The notes: a model not told the origin generated them from the letters alone. Positions 50,851-62,850 are shown, numbered from the stretch's first letter. The stretch is 64,000 bases of DNA from Muraenolepis orangiensis (GCA_027704905.1 CM051002.1:3597586-3661585), one strand, 5' to 3'. Made by a program: numbers and translations.

Positions 50851-51863
50851 TATTATGCTCATATCCCACACATACTCTATAAGTAATTAGAAGTAATCTT
50901 ATACAGTTGTTTTACATAGACTTACATAGTCTTTTAGCTACTGTAAACTGTAAACTATATATTACCATGCACTTTACTGCAACATTTGCACTCTGGTTAG
51001 ATGCTCAATTATTTTCACTGTACTGTACTTGTGCTGCAATGACAATACATTTGAATCTAATCTAATCTAATCTAATTTTAGCAGAAAAGCAAAACAGAAT
51101 TCAAACCGATTGTGATCTGAGGGGGAAGAAGCATTGTTTTGATGAAAAATAGCTATTTAGCGATTAATCCATTCATGATGAAAATATGAAAATATGAAAA
51201 ACAGAATTGTCATGCACGGGGGCTTGTGCTATCAAACAAACCTAACGGAATTTAAATTGAGTGAGATTTGAGGGAGAATTGTTCTGTTGTGTAAAGTATA
51301 TTTACCTGTATTTAATTCAAATAAGACATACTATCATGATGTAAAACCAGTAATGCACGCAAATCACGTCCATTGTATAATCGCGAGCAAAGCCATGCTT
51401 GGTTTGGTGTCATGCACCTGAACGCTTGGAGGTCAGAATGTAAAGTACATTTCTCACAAGTTTTCTGGAATGTGGAATAAATGAATGACACAATAGATCC
51501 TTGCATGATGATAACCCGCCCCCCAAAATAATCTGATTTGGTATTCACCAGCACAGTGAGCTCTGCTGATTGGTTCACAGCCTCTGTCTAGACCCACCCT
51601 AAGGGAGGATGGTCCTCCCTTAGCGCCATACACACTCATGTTAAACCAGGACTCACCGTCGGCTCGTGTCCGGGAGGTTCCTCCGTACAGTGAATTAAAC
51701 ATTGTGGTAGAGGGCGCTGTTGGTGCTATTCTGACACACATATTTGTGTGACCTTGAAGCGTTAGAAAAAGCATTTTTATCACTATTTTTACAAATGAAT
51801 CAGTTCAATTGATGTGTATTTCACCTCCCTTTCCTCAATGGACGAGCCTCCACTGCTATAAAC

Positions 51864-51920
51864 ACTACTATAACAATACTATACACAATTTAAAGACCAA
51901 TAAAGTGACTGTTTTATGGA

Positions 51921-51955
<35 letters not shown>

Positions 51956-52075
51956 ACATGTTCCCTCAAAATCTCAGTCATGTGTAAACCAATGGGTGTT
52001 TTACAGCCTATGGTACAAGTGGGTCGATAAAGGCAGGCAAGCACTCTTATTTACGTTTGGTACATCTGGTTCCAG
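51864..52075. other. End of the cdh22 intron
   Basis: Contains (TA)n at 51926-51952 and ends with the acceptor ACATCTGGTTCCAG at 52062-52075. Confidence 0.7.
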
Positions 52076-52370
52076 ATCCATACAGACTCGGACGAGGGCG
52101 AGGGAACCATCAAGTACACCATCTCCGGCGAGGGCGCGGGCACCATCTTCATCATCGACGAGCTGACGGGGGACATCCACGCCACGGAGCGGCTGGACCG
52201 CGAGGAGAAGGCCTTCTACACGCTGAGGGCCCAGGCCCGCGACCGCCCCTCTGACGACCCGCTGGAGCCCGAGTCCGAGTTTGTCATCAAAGTGCAGGAC
52301 ATCAACGACAGCGAGCCCAAGTTTCTGGAGGGGCCGTACATAGGCAGTGTGGCCGAGCTCTCCCCCATAG
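52076..52370 (+). CDS. cdh22: Cadherin-22, second coding exon (EC1 domain)
   Basis: A 295-nt exon, phase 0 at its start and phase 1 at its end, the usual size and phase of this exon in type II cadherins. It encodes most of EC1: SDEGEGTIKYTISGEGAG, then IDELTGDIHAT, the calcium-binding LDREEK motif, and RAQARDR. It continues to the EC1-EC2 linker VQDINDSEPKF and the start of EC2 (GPYIGSVAELSPIG). IKVQDINDSEP and PYIGSVAELSP are specific to cadherin-22 among the type II cadherins I recall, where others have DINDN and a VPE motif. All calcium ligands expected in this segment are present. No stop or frameshift is seen, so this is a working exon. The donor is GTACGT at 52371, at the head of a (GT)n tract. 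The next exon lies beyond the window. Confidence 0.93.
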
Positions 52371-52549
<179 letters not shown>

Positions 52550-52817
52550 TGACGTTTTTTTGTGGGGTGATCTCCAGTCCAGGTGTTGTCTGAACTCTTA
52601 GATCGTGGTGTGAATGCTTTTCTAAGCCCCTATCTAGTTTCCCCGACTTTACAGTAAAAATATAGCTTTCTGGTTGCAGCAAAACATATAAAAATGTAAT
52701 TAAACTGTCACTTTATTTATCTGTGCATTCAATTGAACAAAAATCATATAAATGATGTGGGTAGAGACACCAAAAAACAGCAATGTGAATAGAGCTTCAT
52801 CCCCCAGTGTCGCAAAA
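52550..52817. other. Intronic spacer
   Basis: Nothing recognised. Confidence 0.5.
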
Positions 52818-52863
52818 GAGAAGAAGAAGAAGAAGAAGAAGAAGAAGAAGAAGAAGAAGAAGA
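52818..52863. repeat. (GAA)n microsatellite, 3' flank of the Tx1-clade LINE
   Basis: About 15 GAA units; (TTC)n on the LINE's sense strand. Confidence 0.95.
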
Positions 52864-52989
52864 CTTTTTTGACTTTTGCAAAAACACTTTATTTACATAC
52901 GATCAATTATGATCAAATAAAGTGCTTCATTCAAAAATAATAATAAAAAGACAAAACAACAAAAATGAATCACTCAAAATAATACATTA

Positions 52990-55900
52990 AAACCTAGGTC
53001 TTAAAAACTTGTGCAAAGTGCAAATCTTCATCCACAACAGAACACACAATGTCTTCGTAACCCCACCGCTGTTTAAAAGCATCCAGATCCCCAACGTGTT
53101 TATAAAAACGATGCTCCAACCAGAGTCTGGCTCTGATGTTGCACAGCCAGATCGCTTTTGCCTCTTCTCCTTTCCTATTTTCTACTCTGTTTTTCCTACT
53201 TAAATAAATGGCCATTTTTGCTTCACCAGAGAGGTAGTTCAGGAGCTGCGACTTTTCTTTATTTGTTTTTTTGTATGGAGCTCCCATGATAAAAACACTC
53301 TCGGTAAAAACTATACCAAAAAGACTAAAGACCCATGTTAAAAGGGAGAAGAAACCCGTGAGTCTCTTGCACTCTGTAAAAACATGGAAAATTGTCTCTC
53401 TAAAAACACAAAATGGACACTTTTACAGAGTTTGCGACCTGGAGCAGGGGGCCGGTCAGTTCTCCGAGCCCTGGGCTCAGGTAGATCTCCGGGAAAGGGT
53501 CTGCTGGGTCCGGCCTGGCTCCTCCCTGGCCGTAGCTCCTTAGCAGTCTTTTTTCCTCAGGGCAGAGGATCTTGCTCCAGAGTTGAAGAATCCTCTGGGC
53601 CTCCCGGACAGAGTGCAGACCCAGCAGAGAGCCCAGGGCCTGGACATCGCTCAGCTCCAGCCCCACTGCATCCACCAGCTGCTGAAGGCACAGGGTCTCC
53701 GTCGGCACAGATCGGCACAGCGCCACCGTCAGGCCGGGCGTTTCGCTGCTGCTGACGTCCAACCTGGCTTTGTGAATCAGAGGCTTTTTCAACAACCAGT
53801 ACAGAGAGTCAGTCTTTGCAAACCTTTTATGGTTAAAAAGGGCCCAAGACTTAAAAACACCCTGATAAAAAGGAACTAAAAGGCCCACTGAACTTTAAAA
53901 TGTTTAAATCTGTTAAAAACAGAGCAGCATCCAGCCCCAGGTTACTCACGCGGCTGAGATGCAGATGCAGCTGCTCACATCTCTCCACACCAAATCAGCC
54001 GGGCCGGTCAGATACATCTGTAGAAACTGTATCCTAAAAGTGGCCATTCGGCTGGCCAGGTGGATAAGGCCCTGTCCCCCCTACTCTCTAGATAATAACA
54101 AAACAATCCACCATTTTTTGGGGGATTTGGCCTAGTAACCCTGAAGGAGGGTCCACACAGGTAAGACGGTGCCACAGTTGGGATGCCACAAGGTTATTTA
54201 AAACCCTCCTTTAAAATATCTGAGGGAGCAGCCATTTCCACTTGGAATGCTTCCCTTCTATCTTTTCTATGATGTCCTCCCATTTCTTCAGGACTATAAT
54301 TCCCTTCCCAAGAACACACCCAGGTACTTAAAACAATCTTTTTTCCAGACCATGTTCTGGGGAAGAACTGGGAGACCGCCACTCCACTCACCGACAGCGA
54401 GGGCCTCACTTTTCTTCCAATTCACCCTCGCTGCCGATGCTGAACTAAAATCCCTCGCGATGTCAACTAAAATGTCTGTATCCTTCTGGTCCCTAACGAA
54501 AACAACGACATCATCTGCATACACTGATAAAACCATGTTTCCATTAAAACCAGGTAAAAACAGCCCTTGCAGTTTGGAGCGTATTTTGTTGAGGAGGGGT
54601 TCTAGGGAGAGCCAGACTGGCCAGGCTGAGCACAGCCCTGCCGGACCCCTCTACACACTCTAAAAGGAGCACACAACCCACCGTTGAACTTCAGCACACT
54701 CTCAATCTTATTGTACAACACCTTGATCTTGGCTATAAAACCAGCACTGAACCCAAACTTCTCCATTACTTTCCAGAGGAAGCTGTGCTCAACGCGGTCA
54801 AAAGCCTTTTCCTGATCTAGAGAAATCAGACCAGTGTTAATTCCCAATGAGCTGGAGACCTCTGAAACATCTCGAATTAGGTGGACATTGTCCACCATGG
54901 ACCTGCCATGTGATCACCGCTCTCCTGCAGGACACTGGCATAGAGCCAGAGGCCAGACTCTCATTAAAAACGTCTAAAAGGTCATGTGACAAGACGTCCC
55001 AGTAGGCTTTGTAAAACTCCACGGAGAGGCCATCGATACCAGGAGCCCACCGTCCCTGCATGCCTTGCAGGGCAGTCTGCAACTCCTGGATCGTTAACGG
55101 CCCCTCGAGCTGTGAGTTGGCCTCCTCGGAGACCTGAGGTAGTCCATTGCAGAACCCCTCGGACAGAGTTTCCCCCTCCTCATACTCACTTGTATCGAGG
55201 GTGGAATAAAAACTCACAGCTCGCCTCCTGATCTGGCTTAGCTCTGTTATTTCCTGCCCTGTGCCTGACAGCAGCGAGTGGATCACTCGCCTCTGCCCAT
55301 TCTTTTTTTCCAGGCCGAAGAAGAACCTAGTGGGAGCATCCATCTCATTTCTGTTTAAAAACTGGGACCTGACTAGTGCACCCTGAAATTTTACATCCAG
55401 CAGGTTGGCTAAAGCCACATTTTTCTCTTTGAGGATTTCAATATATCCTCGATATCCTGTGGTCTCACTTATTGTTTCTAGTTCCACTATATCACTCTCC
55501 AGGTCTTTCATAGATCTAATGATGTCTTGTGTGACATTGAGGGTGTGCTGTTGGCAGAGTAATCTTATCTCGGTCTTACCATGGTCCCACCACTGCCTAA
55601 GACTGCTAAAATCTCCCTTCCTCTGCTTAAAAACACACCAGAAATAAATAAGGGCCTCTTTAAATCTTTAAAATGTTTATCAAATGTTAAAACCTGCCAA
55701 TATGCACTTCTGGGTAAAACATTTCTAATAAAAACATCACATAAAAGCAAAGAGTTAACCGTAAAACCAGCAGGTGATATACTGCACAATTTAAAAGTGT
55801 TAAAATGATGCTTTAAACAATAAAAACGATCTAGCCTAGATGATGAAATTCTATTCTCCCTGATGTGGGACCAGGTGTACAGCCTGTTGTCTGCGTGCAT

Positions 55901-56449
55901 CCTTCTCCATACATCCACCAGGCCGTGGGAGTGGACTAGCTGCCTCAGAGCATGCTGGGATGCTGGATGCGGCTCTGCATGGTTGCGATCTAAAGATGCA
56001 TTTTCTGTACAATTAAAATCCCCACCCAAGAATAAAAAATCCTCCGTGACACAACCGTTTAAAACATCATTAACTTTGAGTAAAAACAGCTTCCTCTCTG
56101 TACCGTTTGTTGGAGCATACACATTTATAAAAACAAGTGTAAAAAGGTCAAACCGTAATTTTATTAAAAGCAACCTCCCATTAATAAAATGCTCGACCTC
56201 CAGTGAGACAGGCTTAAAATACTTGGAGAGGAGGAAGCACACCCCCCCACTGAGAGAGGTGTTGTGGCTTAAAATGACTTCCCCCTCCCACTCCTTCTTC
56301 CAGTCCGTCTCATTAAAAACATCACTGTGAGTCTCGTGTAAAAAGAGGACATTGACATGTTTTAATTTTGCAGTCTGAAATATTAAAGCCCTCTTTCTTT
56401 CCTCTCTGGCTCCATTTACATTTAAACTTCCCACTCTAAAAGTATCCAT
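52990..56449 (-). pseudogene. Tx1-clade LINE ORF2 (endonuclease-reverse transcriptase), disrupted
   Basis: From ATG 56449: AP-type endonuclease with SLNVNG, LFLHETHSD, FINVYAPTNG, FLGGDFNC and SSRLDRFY motifs (56430-55790). The last motif, expected to carry the catalytic Asp-His (usually DHS), reads GFTVNSLLLCD, so both residues are changed. After a frame break near 55570-55640 follow a linker (FFFGLEKKNGQRRVI near 55310) and the RT start (GRWAPGIDGLSVEFYKAYWD near 55040). RT block 1 ends at CRRAVIT near 54915 and jumps directly to SMVDNVHLIRDV, a loss of roughly 45 residues. Then come ISLDQEKAFDRVEHSF (palm Asp, near 54810), GVRQGC (54650), a second frame break near 54640, and YADDVVVFV (54525). 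The C-terminal region continues to about 52990 (WLCNIRARLWLEHRFYKHVG near 53140). Not translatable as one protein. Confidence 0.88.
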
Positions 56450-56479
56450 TGCGAGTGAGATATTAAAAGCAAAAATAAA

Positions 56480-58287
56480 AACGAATAAATGAAACACACA
56501 CATTGAGTTTTTTGAACTCACCGCTACCCATTTGCTTCCATACTCTAGTCACCATTCTTTTTAGTCTATATACTTCCAGCTCATCCAAGACAGACTGCTC
56601 CCTTCGGTTCATGTGGAATCTTGCTGAGGCACAAAATATGGCCAAATCTGGGAAATATTCTATATGTTGGTTTTTTGTCTGCACCAGGTCATTTTTTATC
56701 ATCTCAGCCGTGTACATTTTTTTTTGTTGGCTACTGCTCAAAAAACCTGGCACATCACTGCAGTCAGAGACACAATCATCCCAGCTCTCCTCCGCCTGTC
56801 CTTGCTCTCTTCCTTCCTTTCCCTCACTCTGTACTTTACTGCTCTTTGCAACGGTTGATATCTTTTTTTATTACTCCGCGTTAGTAGCAGTCTTTTTTAA
56901 ATTGATCATTTCTGTTGCCACCTCCTCTTCCTCCATCTCAGCAACCTCCACCTGCTCCCCCCATGTTTTCTGCTCCTCTCCTGTTTTTTCCATATATGTT
57001 TCACTCTCCATATCTTCCTCCTGTGTTTTACTGACTTCACCTGTCTCTACACTTTCTTTTGCCAAATCACCTTGTGGTTCATTGCTTATCTCAGGGTTTT
57101 TTTCACCATTTTTGTTAGTTTTTTCTTTTTTTCCCCCATCCCCCTTTTCTTCTGCTTCACACAAAACCACCACCTCATCTTCCTGAACGTAATCACCCAC
57201 CCACACCTTGTGCAACACCACAGCCCACCAAGCCGGACACATCAGCAGAAACGCGCTGTATACCTCGCCCTCGCCCGCGCCCGCTCCGCGTCCGAGACAT
57301 CACACTGCGCACCACCGCCGACTGCTCAGGAGCAGCGCTGCCGTCAGCAGCAGCGGCCGCCTCCGGAGGGGGGCCCCCCCCCACCGCAGCGGCCGCATTA
57401 GCGGCCGCCACCGTGGGAGACACCCCTCCCTCAGCAGCAGCCACCTGCTGCTCCATTGCAACCGGCGCATCAGCCGCTGGCGCGGCAGTCCGCCCCGGCG
57501 CAGCCACGGGCGGTTTCGGCGCAACAGCCGCGGGTGGGCCTGGCGCAGCGGCGGACGACCCCGCCGCTGGCTCGTTAGACGGCCCAGCCGGCGCGTTGGA
57601 CGGCCCGGCCTCCGGCGCGTTAGACGACCCAGCCGGCGGCGCGTTGGACGGCCCAGCCGGCGGCGCGTTAGACGGCCCCGCCGGCGGCGCGTCATCCGGA
57701 CCAGGCGGAGCCGGGTCCCCGCGCTTCGGACAGGCACTCACGGTGTGCCCCTCTTCCCCGCAACCAAAACACTTCATAACCGATGATGTTGCAAAAATCA
57801 CGTAGTCATAATCATCCACCTTAACGTAAAAACGGAGGTTAAGCTCCGCATTCCGATTGTTCAGAATCATATACACCTGTCTACGGTGAGACACTACGTG
57901 TTTCAGCAACTGAGACTTACATCCAGACAGCATCTTTTTCATTGGAGAAACAAGTTTCCCATGCCTGGACAGTTCTCTACTGAGGAACTCATCAGTTATG
58001 AAGGGGGGGACATTTGAAAGTATAACTTTAGTTGCGGGCAGCATCAGCGGCTGCACCTGTACAAACATCTCTCTCACCGTGATGCCCGTCTCGATGACGC
58101 AGTTCACCTTCTCCACCTGATCCAGAAAGATCACCACCGCGCTGTTCATCCGCGCCAAGGACTTAATACTTCCGTGTCCGACCTTCTCCCCCACGGCCAG
58201 CCCGATCTCCTCCACAGTGCACGCGAAGCCGGCGGAGATCTTAATGCCATGCTTCCGCGTGAGCTTGGCAAAGTCTCCATTTACCAT
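56480..58287 (-). pseudogene. Tx1-clade LINE ORF1 (RNA-binding, CCHC), frameshifted
   Basis: From ATG 58287 (context GCGCCATGGT) a frame of 364 codons runs to 57193. Residues about 85-150 resemble an RNA-recognition fold (KVILSNVPPFITDEFL, SRHGKLVSP), and a CCHC zinc knuckle CFGCGEEGHTVSAC lies at about residues 173-186. A Pro/Ala-rich tail then contains a 24-bp coding minisatellite. At about 57235-57200 the frame shifts; the next frame gives an acidic, Glu/Lys-rich segment (VQEDEVVVLCEAEEKGDGG to VEVAEMEEEEVATEMINL, to 56871). A last segment at 56753-56480 (DYFPDLAIF-like YFPDLAIFCASARF) matches the usual Tx1-type ORF1 C-terminus. At least two frame breaks exist. Confidence 0.82.
57561..57702 (-). 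repeat. 24-bp coding minisatellite in ORF1
   Basis: Six units (five of 24 bp, one of 21 bp) encoding SNAPPAGP-type octapeptides with Glu or deletion variants. The period is a multiple of three, so the frame is kept. Confidence 0.93.
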
Positions 58288-58504
58288 GGCGCCGTCAGAC
58301 GCCGGCCGGCGAGACGCCGGCAGGAGAAGCCCACACAAACACCCCACACACCACCCAAAAGCACGAAAAGTCACGCAAAACAAACTACCACCTATAAACT
58401 ATATTAAATTAAACCCATTACACAAAAAATAAACGGTAAATATAACGAGAAAACGTCTCGCTCCTCTCTCTCTTTCACCCTCCGAAAATCCCAGCATGCA
58501 CCAG

Positions 58505-58605
58505 GAAAGAAGAAGAAGAAGAAGAAGAAGAAGAAGAAGAAGAAGAAGAAGAAGAAGAAGAAGAAGAAGAAGAAGAAGAAGAAGAAGAAGAAGAAGAAGA
58601 AGAAG

Positions 58606-58637
<32 letters not shown>

Positions 58638-58652
58638 GAAGAAGAAGAAGAG
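58505..58652. repeat. (GAA)n microsatellite, 5' flank of the Tx1-clade LINE
   Basis: About 49 GAA units with one TAG interruption near 58636; (TTC)n in LINE sense. Much longer than the 46-bp tract on the other side. Confidence 0.97.
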
Positions 58653-58842
58653 ACTACATGAAGAGTAGAAGAGGCCTGGAGAGAAGGTAGTGGGAGATAA
58701 AAGGGGGCTGAGAGCAGACCGGGGAATTCATCGTCGACGGATGAAAGGGAAAGAGTAAGGAGCAATGGAAGTTTCTAGAGTCTTGGCCGGGTCTTGAGCT
58801 CAGGCTGAATGAATGAGTAGGAGCAGGAAACTCCGGAGGTTG
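58653..58842. other. Intronic spacer
   Basis: Nothing recognised. Confidence 0.4.
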
Positions 58843-59190
58843 ATTCAAGGTTCAAAGAGTCATGTTTTATTGGCCATATGCAAGTCCCCATTCCCTCCCG
58901 CAGTATGAATTTCTTACAATGTAACTATACTTATACGCATTTTAAGTGCCATAGTGCAGCAGCATAATGAATACAGTGCAGTCCAGCGCAGAACAGTGCA
59001 GTAAGTCCAGCAAAAAGTATGATTGTGTGATGTTAATGACAATGTTATGATAGTGGCAGCACTCCTAGCAGTTCAGTAGGCACCCTGCCTGTGGATAAAA
59101 ACTATCCTTGAACCTGCTGTGGAGCAGGCAAACAGACCGCAGAGGGGGAGGGGTGCCCAGCAGCGTGGTTGAGGGTGGTCCCGTCCTTCC
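58843..59190 (-). mobile_element. L2/CR1-type LINE, 3' part
   Basis: TTTTATTGGCCATATGCAAG, CCCTCCCGCAGTATGAATTT and GGCAGCACTCCTAGCAGTTC, followed by the complement of the ORF C-terminus (AAACTATCCTTGAACCTG near 59100). The tail is CAAGGTTCAAAG at 58845. A 5'-truncated copy. Confidence 0.8.
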
Positions 59191-59867
<677 letters not shown>

Positions 59868-60013
59868 GCATGGCAGCGCTGTGGTGTGAGTGACACCAGG
59901 GTGGGTGCTGCATTGAGTTGCTCTGCTGCTCATGTCTTGTTCAAATTAATTACTGCATCCTCAGCATAATCCAACCCTGCTTGCAGCAAGAGTGGACGAA
60001 GAAAGAAAAGGGA

Positions 60014-60120
<107 letters not shown>

Positions 60121-60339
60121 ACAAAGTACTTTAGAATGAGTGTTAGTTAGTCACAGCCCTGCTTAGTCCCTGGTGTTTCTGAGGGCTTTATAAGCAAACC
60201 TGTAGGCAGTGCACTACACTGCTGTTGGTACATGGACATGAAATTAATTTCCCACTCAGCCTAATTGTTTTTCAACAAGACATATGTACTGTATGTGTTG
60301 CCTCTTCCCTGCCTCATTATTATATTTGATTTGCCTTTA

Positions 60340-60610
60340 TTCTAATCAGTATTATTATTAATATTACAATTATTATTATTAATACCAATATTGATATTAT
60401 TGCTTTTATTATTATTAGTATGATTATTAATACTTTTTTAATGTTTTTATTAATAATAGTATCAATATTGATTGTTAGAATTTTGTTTATTATCATCGTA
60501 ATTATTAGTATTATTGTCACTATTGTTATTATAATGCAAATTCTTATTATAATTCTTATTGTCGTTAGAACTAATATTTTTTGTATTATTATTACTATGA
60601 TAATAAGACA
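60340..60610. repeat. Degenerate (ATT)n region
   Basis: About 270 bases of A/T-rich trinucleotide-like repeat (TTATTATTAATA) with many substitutions. The Ile-rich frames are artefacts. Confidence 0.85.
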
Positions 60611-61139
60611 CAACTCACAGCCATGAGCCATGATTGCTGTGTTCCTACAGCTACTTAGTATTGTTTTATCCTTCCACCAACCTCCCTGGGGTAGCGCCAT
60701 GGGCCACGCCATAGATGGAGCACCTTGCTCGAGCTAACTGGCCATGACCGGCCTTTGAAATTGTTGAGGCTATTGTTTGGCCTTTCAGTATGTCTTCAAA
60801 ATCCTTGGTCAATAGTTGGTCAAAACTTACCTCACCTTAGCTGGTCAAATTTATCGATGTTGAATTCATAGTTATTCATTGATATATAAGTTATAAATTG
60901 ATATATAAGTTATAAATTGATCCAAAGTTATAAAGGCGAGAAGAGCTAGAGGAGGACACTTGCGTTGTCACTCTACGGCTGTCGAGCATATGAATCTCGA
61001 TCATATACTGGTTATTATGGGCTTAAAGATCAGAGTTTGAGTTCAAATTACAAGCTGTTAAAGTGCAGCCAACTGCCACACTACTCAGTAGTGTGTGGCT
61101 TTTACTTTGAATAGATTTGTGCCAGCTTCCTACCGACAA
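60611..61139. other. Intronic non-coding stretch
   Basis: Positions 60682-60718 match 49838-49874. A 20-bp tandem pair (GATATATAAGTTATAAATT near 60880-60920) is present. Otherwise unrecognised. Confidence 0.45.
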
Positions 61140-61818
61140 GTAATTAAATGATGATTCTGTATTTTCAACAACATCAACATTTTGTTAATTTATTTCAACA
61201 CAACACAGCATATAACATCAACATCACACAACTTATGAACTTTTAAAACCAACACAGTAACTTTATAAAACAAAAGATGAGTAAAAAAAAGTCTTTCGTT
61301 AAAAAAACCTCAATTGAAACTATATTTTTCGTTTCTTTTAACAATGTAAAATAAATATAAATTATATAAACAAACAAATAAATAAATATAGGCTTAAGCA
61401 AACTTTGTCTACGTTGTCCGGGAGAAGTGAGCTCCGTGTCTTGCTCACAATGAAGCCGGCTTTTGAAAATATGCGCTCCGATGGCGTGGATCTGGGAGGG
61501 ATGGAGTGGATGCCTTTAGCTGTTAGCAGTTATTTTCCACCAAGTCAGTGGTCCCTTATCAACCTTGGTTCGGTCCTCCAAGTATGTCTTCATTTCATTG
61601 TTCTCAGCCTCTGCCTGTTGCTCTTCCCCAGAAGCCATCAGCATTAATATCTCCTGCTGCTTTTCCCTTTGCTTCTTTGGTGCGGGCTCACTGTCCTCTG
61701 TCACGTGTCCTCTGTCACATTATTATTATTATTATTATAACGACCAATGAAAACTTGATAAACTAATGACTCTTTGGTCGATTAATCTTTGGTCGACTAA
61801 TCGGGGGCAGCCCTAGTA
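61140..61818 (-). mobile_element. hAT transposon remnant with transposase C-terminus
   Basis: The right edge (TTAATCTTTGGTCGACTAAT then CGGGGGCAGCCCTA, 61783-61816) is the terminal-repeat type beginning TAGGGCTGCCCCCGATTAG on the minus strand. About 110 bases inside, the minus-strand frame 61704-61516 reads PAPKKQREKQQEILMLM...YLEDRTKVDKGPLTWWKI. The YLED...LTWWK motif belongs to the hAT C-terminal dimerisation domain. The frame then degrades (KPAFENMRSD region on the + strand near 61450). The DNA-binding and catalytic parts are deleted. The left end was not found. Confidence 0.7.
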
Positions 61819-62589
61819 ATCAGGCTGGTACGTGATATGAACATGACATAAAATAAAAAAAACGATTTAAGAATCTATAACAGCTCCCCAACTCTGTTTG
61901 TGTCCCATGTATACATTGACTGTTCTGCTGGCACAGAGCCACTGCTGCTAGCTAGCTTACTACTGGCTTGATTCACTCGAATCAATAATGTTATCGGTAA
62001 GAAGAAGCCATATGCTGTATGTATGGTTATGTATGGTAGCCTACACTGAATCAGATTTTGTATTTGCAGAGAAAAACAGAAAATAATCATTCTCATTCTT
62101 TAGACCAAAGGGAGAAAGCCAAAGCTTAGTTTCCAGTGAGGTTGGAAGCTCAAGAGGTATAAGACATGACATCAATGTGAAATTAATGTAGATTGAAATA
62201 ACTTAATTTGAATCAGTTCAGTATCAGAATCAGGCCAGTGTCAGTGACCATGGAAGTCAGACTCTGCCCTGATGCAGAAGGCAACCCAAAGTGTCAGACA
62301 TATGACTCAATTGACTCTGCCGTTATGTTTGGCATCCTTGATAACTGATTAATGTCATGCAATATCTTCTGTTGTGAATTCATCAGCTTTTGTTTTTTGA
62401 AACACCAGTTGGTGTGGGTCTTAACCATGGGGATTATGTCTCCCCTCCTCTTTCTTAGAAATCTCTCCGGCTAAGAGCTGTGGTTTTAAATGTCAGTGAT
62501 TGAATCAGAGGTGAAAATAACGGAAGCAATTAGCTACACCTGCCGTAGGCATGTTCATATCCATACTCACCTTCGTATGCTGCAGTCAC
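61819..62589. other. Intronic non-coding stretch
   Basis: Nothing recognised. Confidence 0.4.

Positions 62590-62850
<261 letters not shown>

Larger units (their letters stand above)
50186..51073 (+). mobile_element. Retroelement 3' end nested in the hAT copy
   Basis: The right boundary is GCAATGACAATACATTTGAA followed by (TCTAA)n at 51056-51073, a + strand retroelement tail. The left part is the C-rich minisatellite at 50190-50510. Its coding region is absent. The uninterrupted hAT copy gives the empty site (GTGGGTCATTTTAGAAC at 19024). Confidence 0.8.
50114..51855. mobile_element. Nonautonomous hAT-type transposon, interrupted copy
   Basis: Begins CAGTGGCGGCT and ends AGCCTCCACTG (one mismatch in the 11-bp inverted repeat). 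The 8-bp target duplication CTATAAAC is exact on both sides (50106-50113 and 51856-51863), the hallmark of hAT insertion. Interior sequence matches 18955-19953 on both sides of a foreign block of about 0.89 kb at 50186-51073. No transposase frame. Confidence 0.92.
52864..58504 (-). mobile_element. Tx1-clade (Koshi-like) non-LTR retrotransposon, near full span, inactive
   Basis: A 5.6-kb minus-strand element with ORF1 (58287 to about 56480) and ORF2 (56449 to about 52990), bounded on both sides by (TTC)n. The sense 5' end starts right after TTC repeats (TCCTGGTGCATGCTGGG, 58505 downward), and the 3' end CAAAAAAGTC meets TTCTTC at 52864. There is no poly-A tail. The order CCHC-ORF1, AP-endonuclease, RT and the microsatellite target fit the Tx1 clade of L1-like elements, and the TTC target matches what I recall for Koshi in fish. 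ORF1 and ORF2 both carry frameshifts, the RT has a deletion and the endonuclease lacks catalytic residues. Confidence 0.85.

Noticed and set aside
55565..56449. AP-type endonuclease ORF as a host DNA-repair gene
   Set aside because: Its motifs and position belong to the Tx1-clade LINE ORF2, and the catalytic Asp-His is lost.
57193..58287. CCHC zinc-knuckle protein as a host gene
   Set aside because: It is followed at the right spacing by an endonuclease/RT ORF, is bounded by TTC repeats with it, and is frameshifted; it is LINE ORF1.
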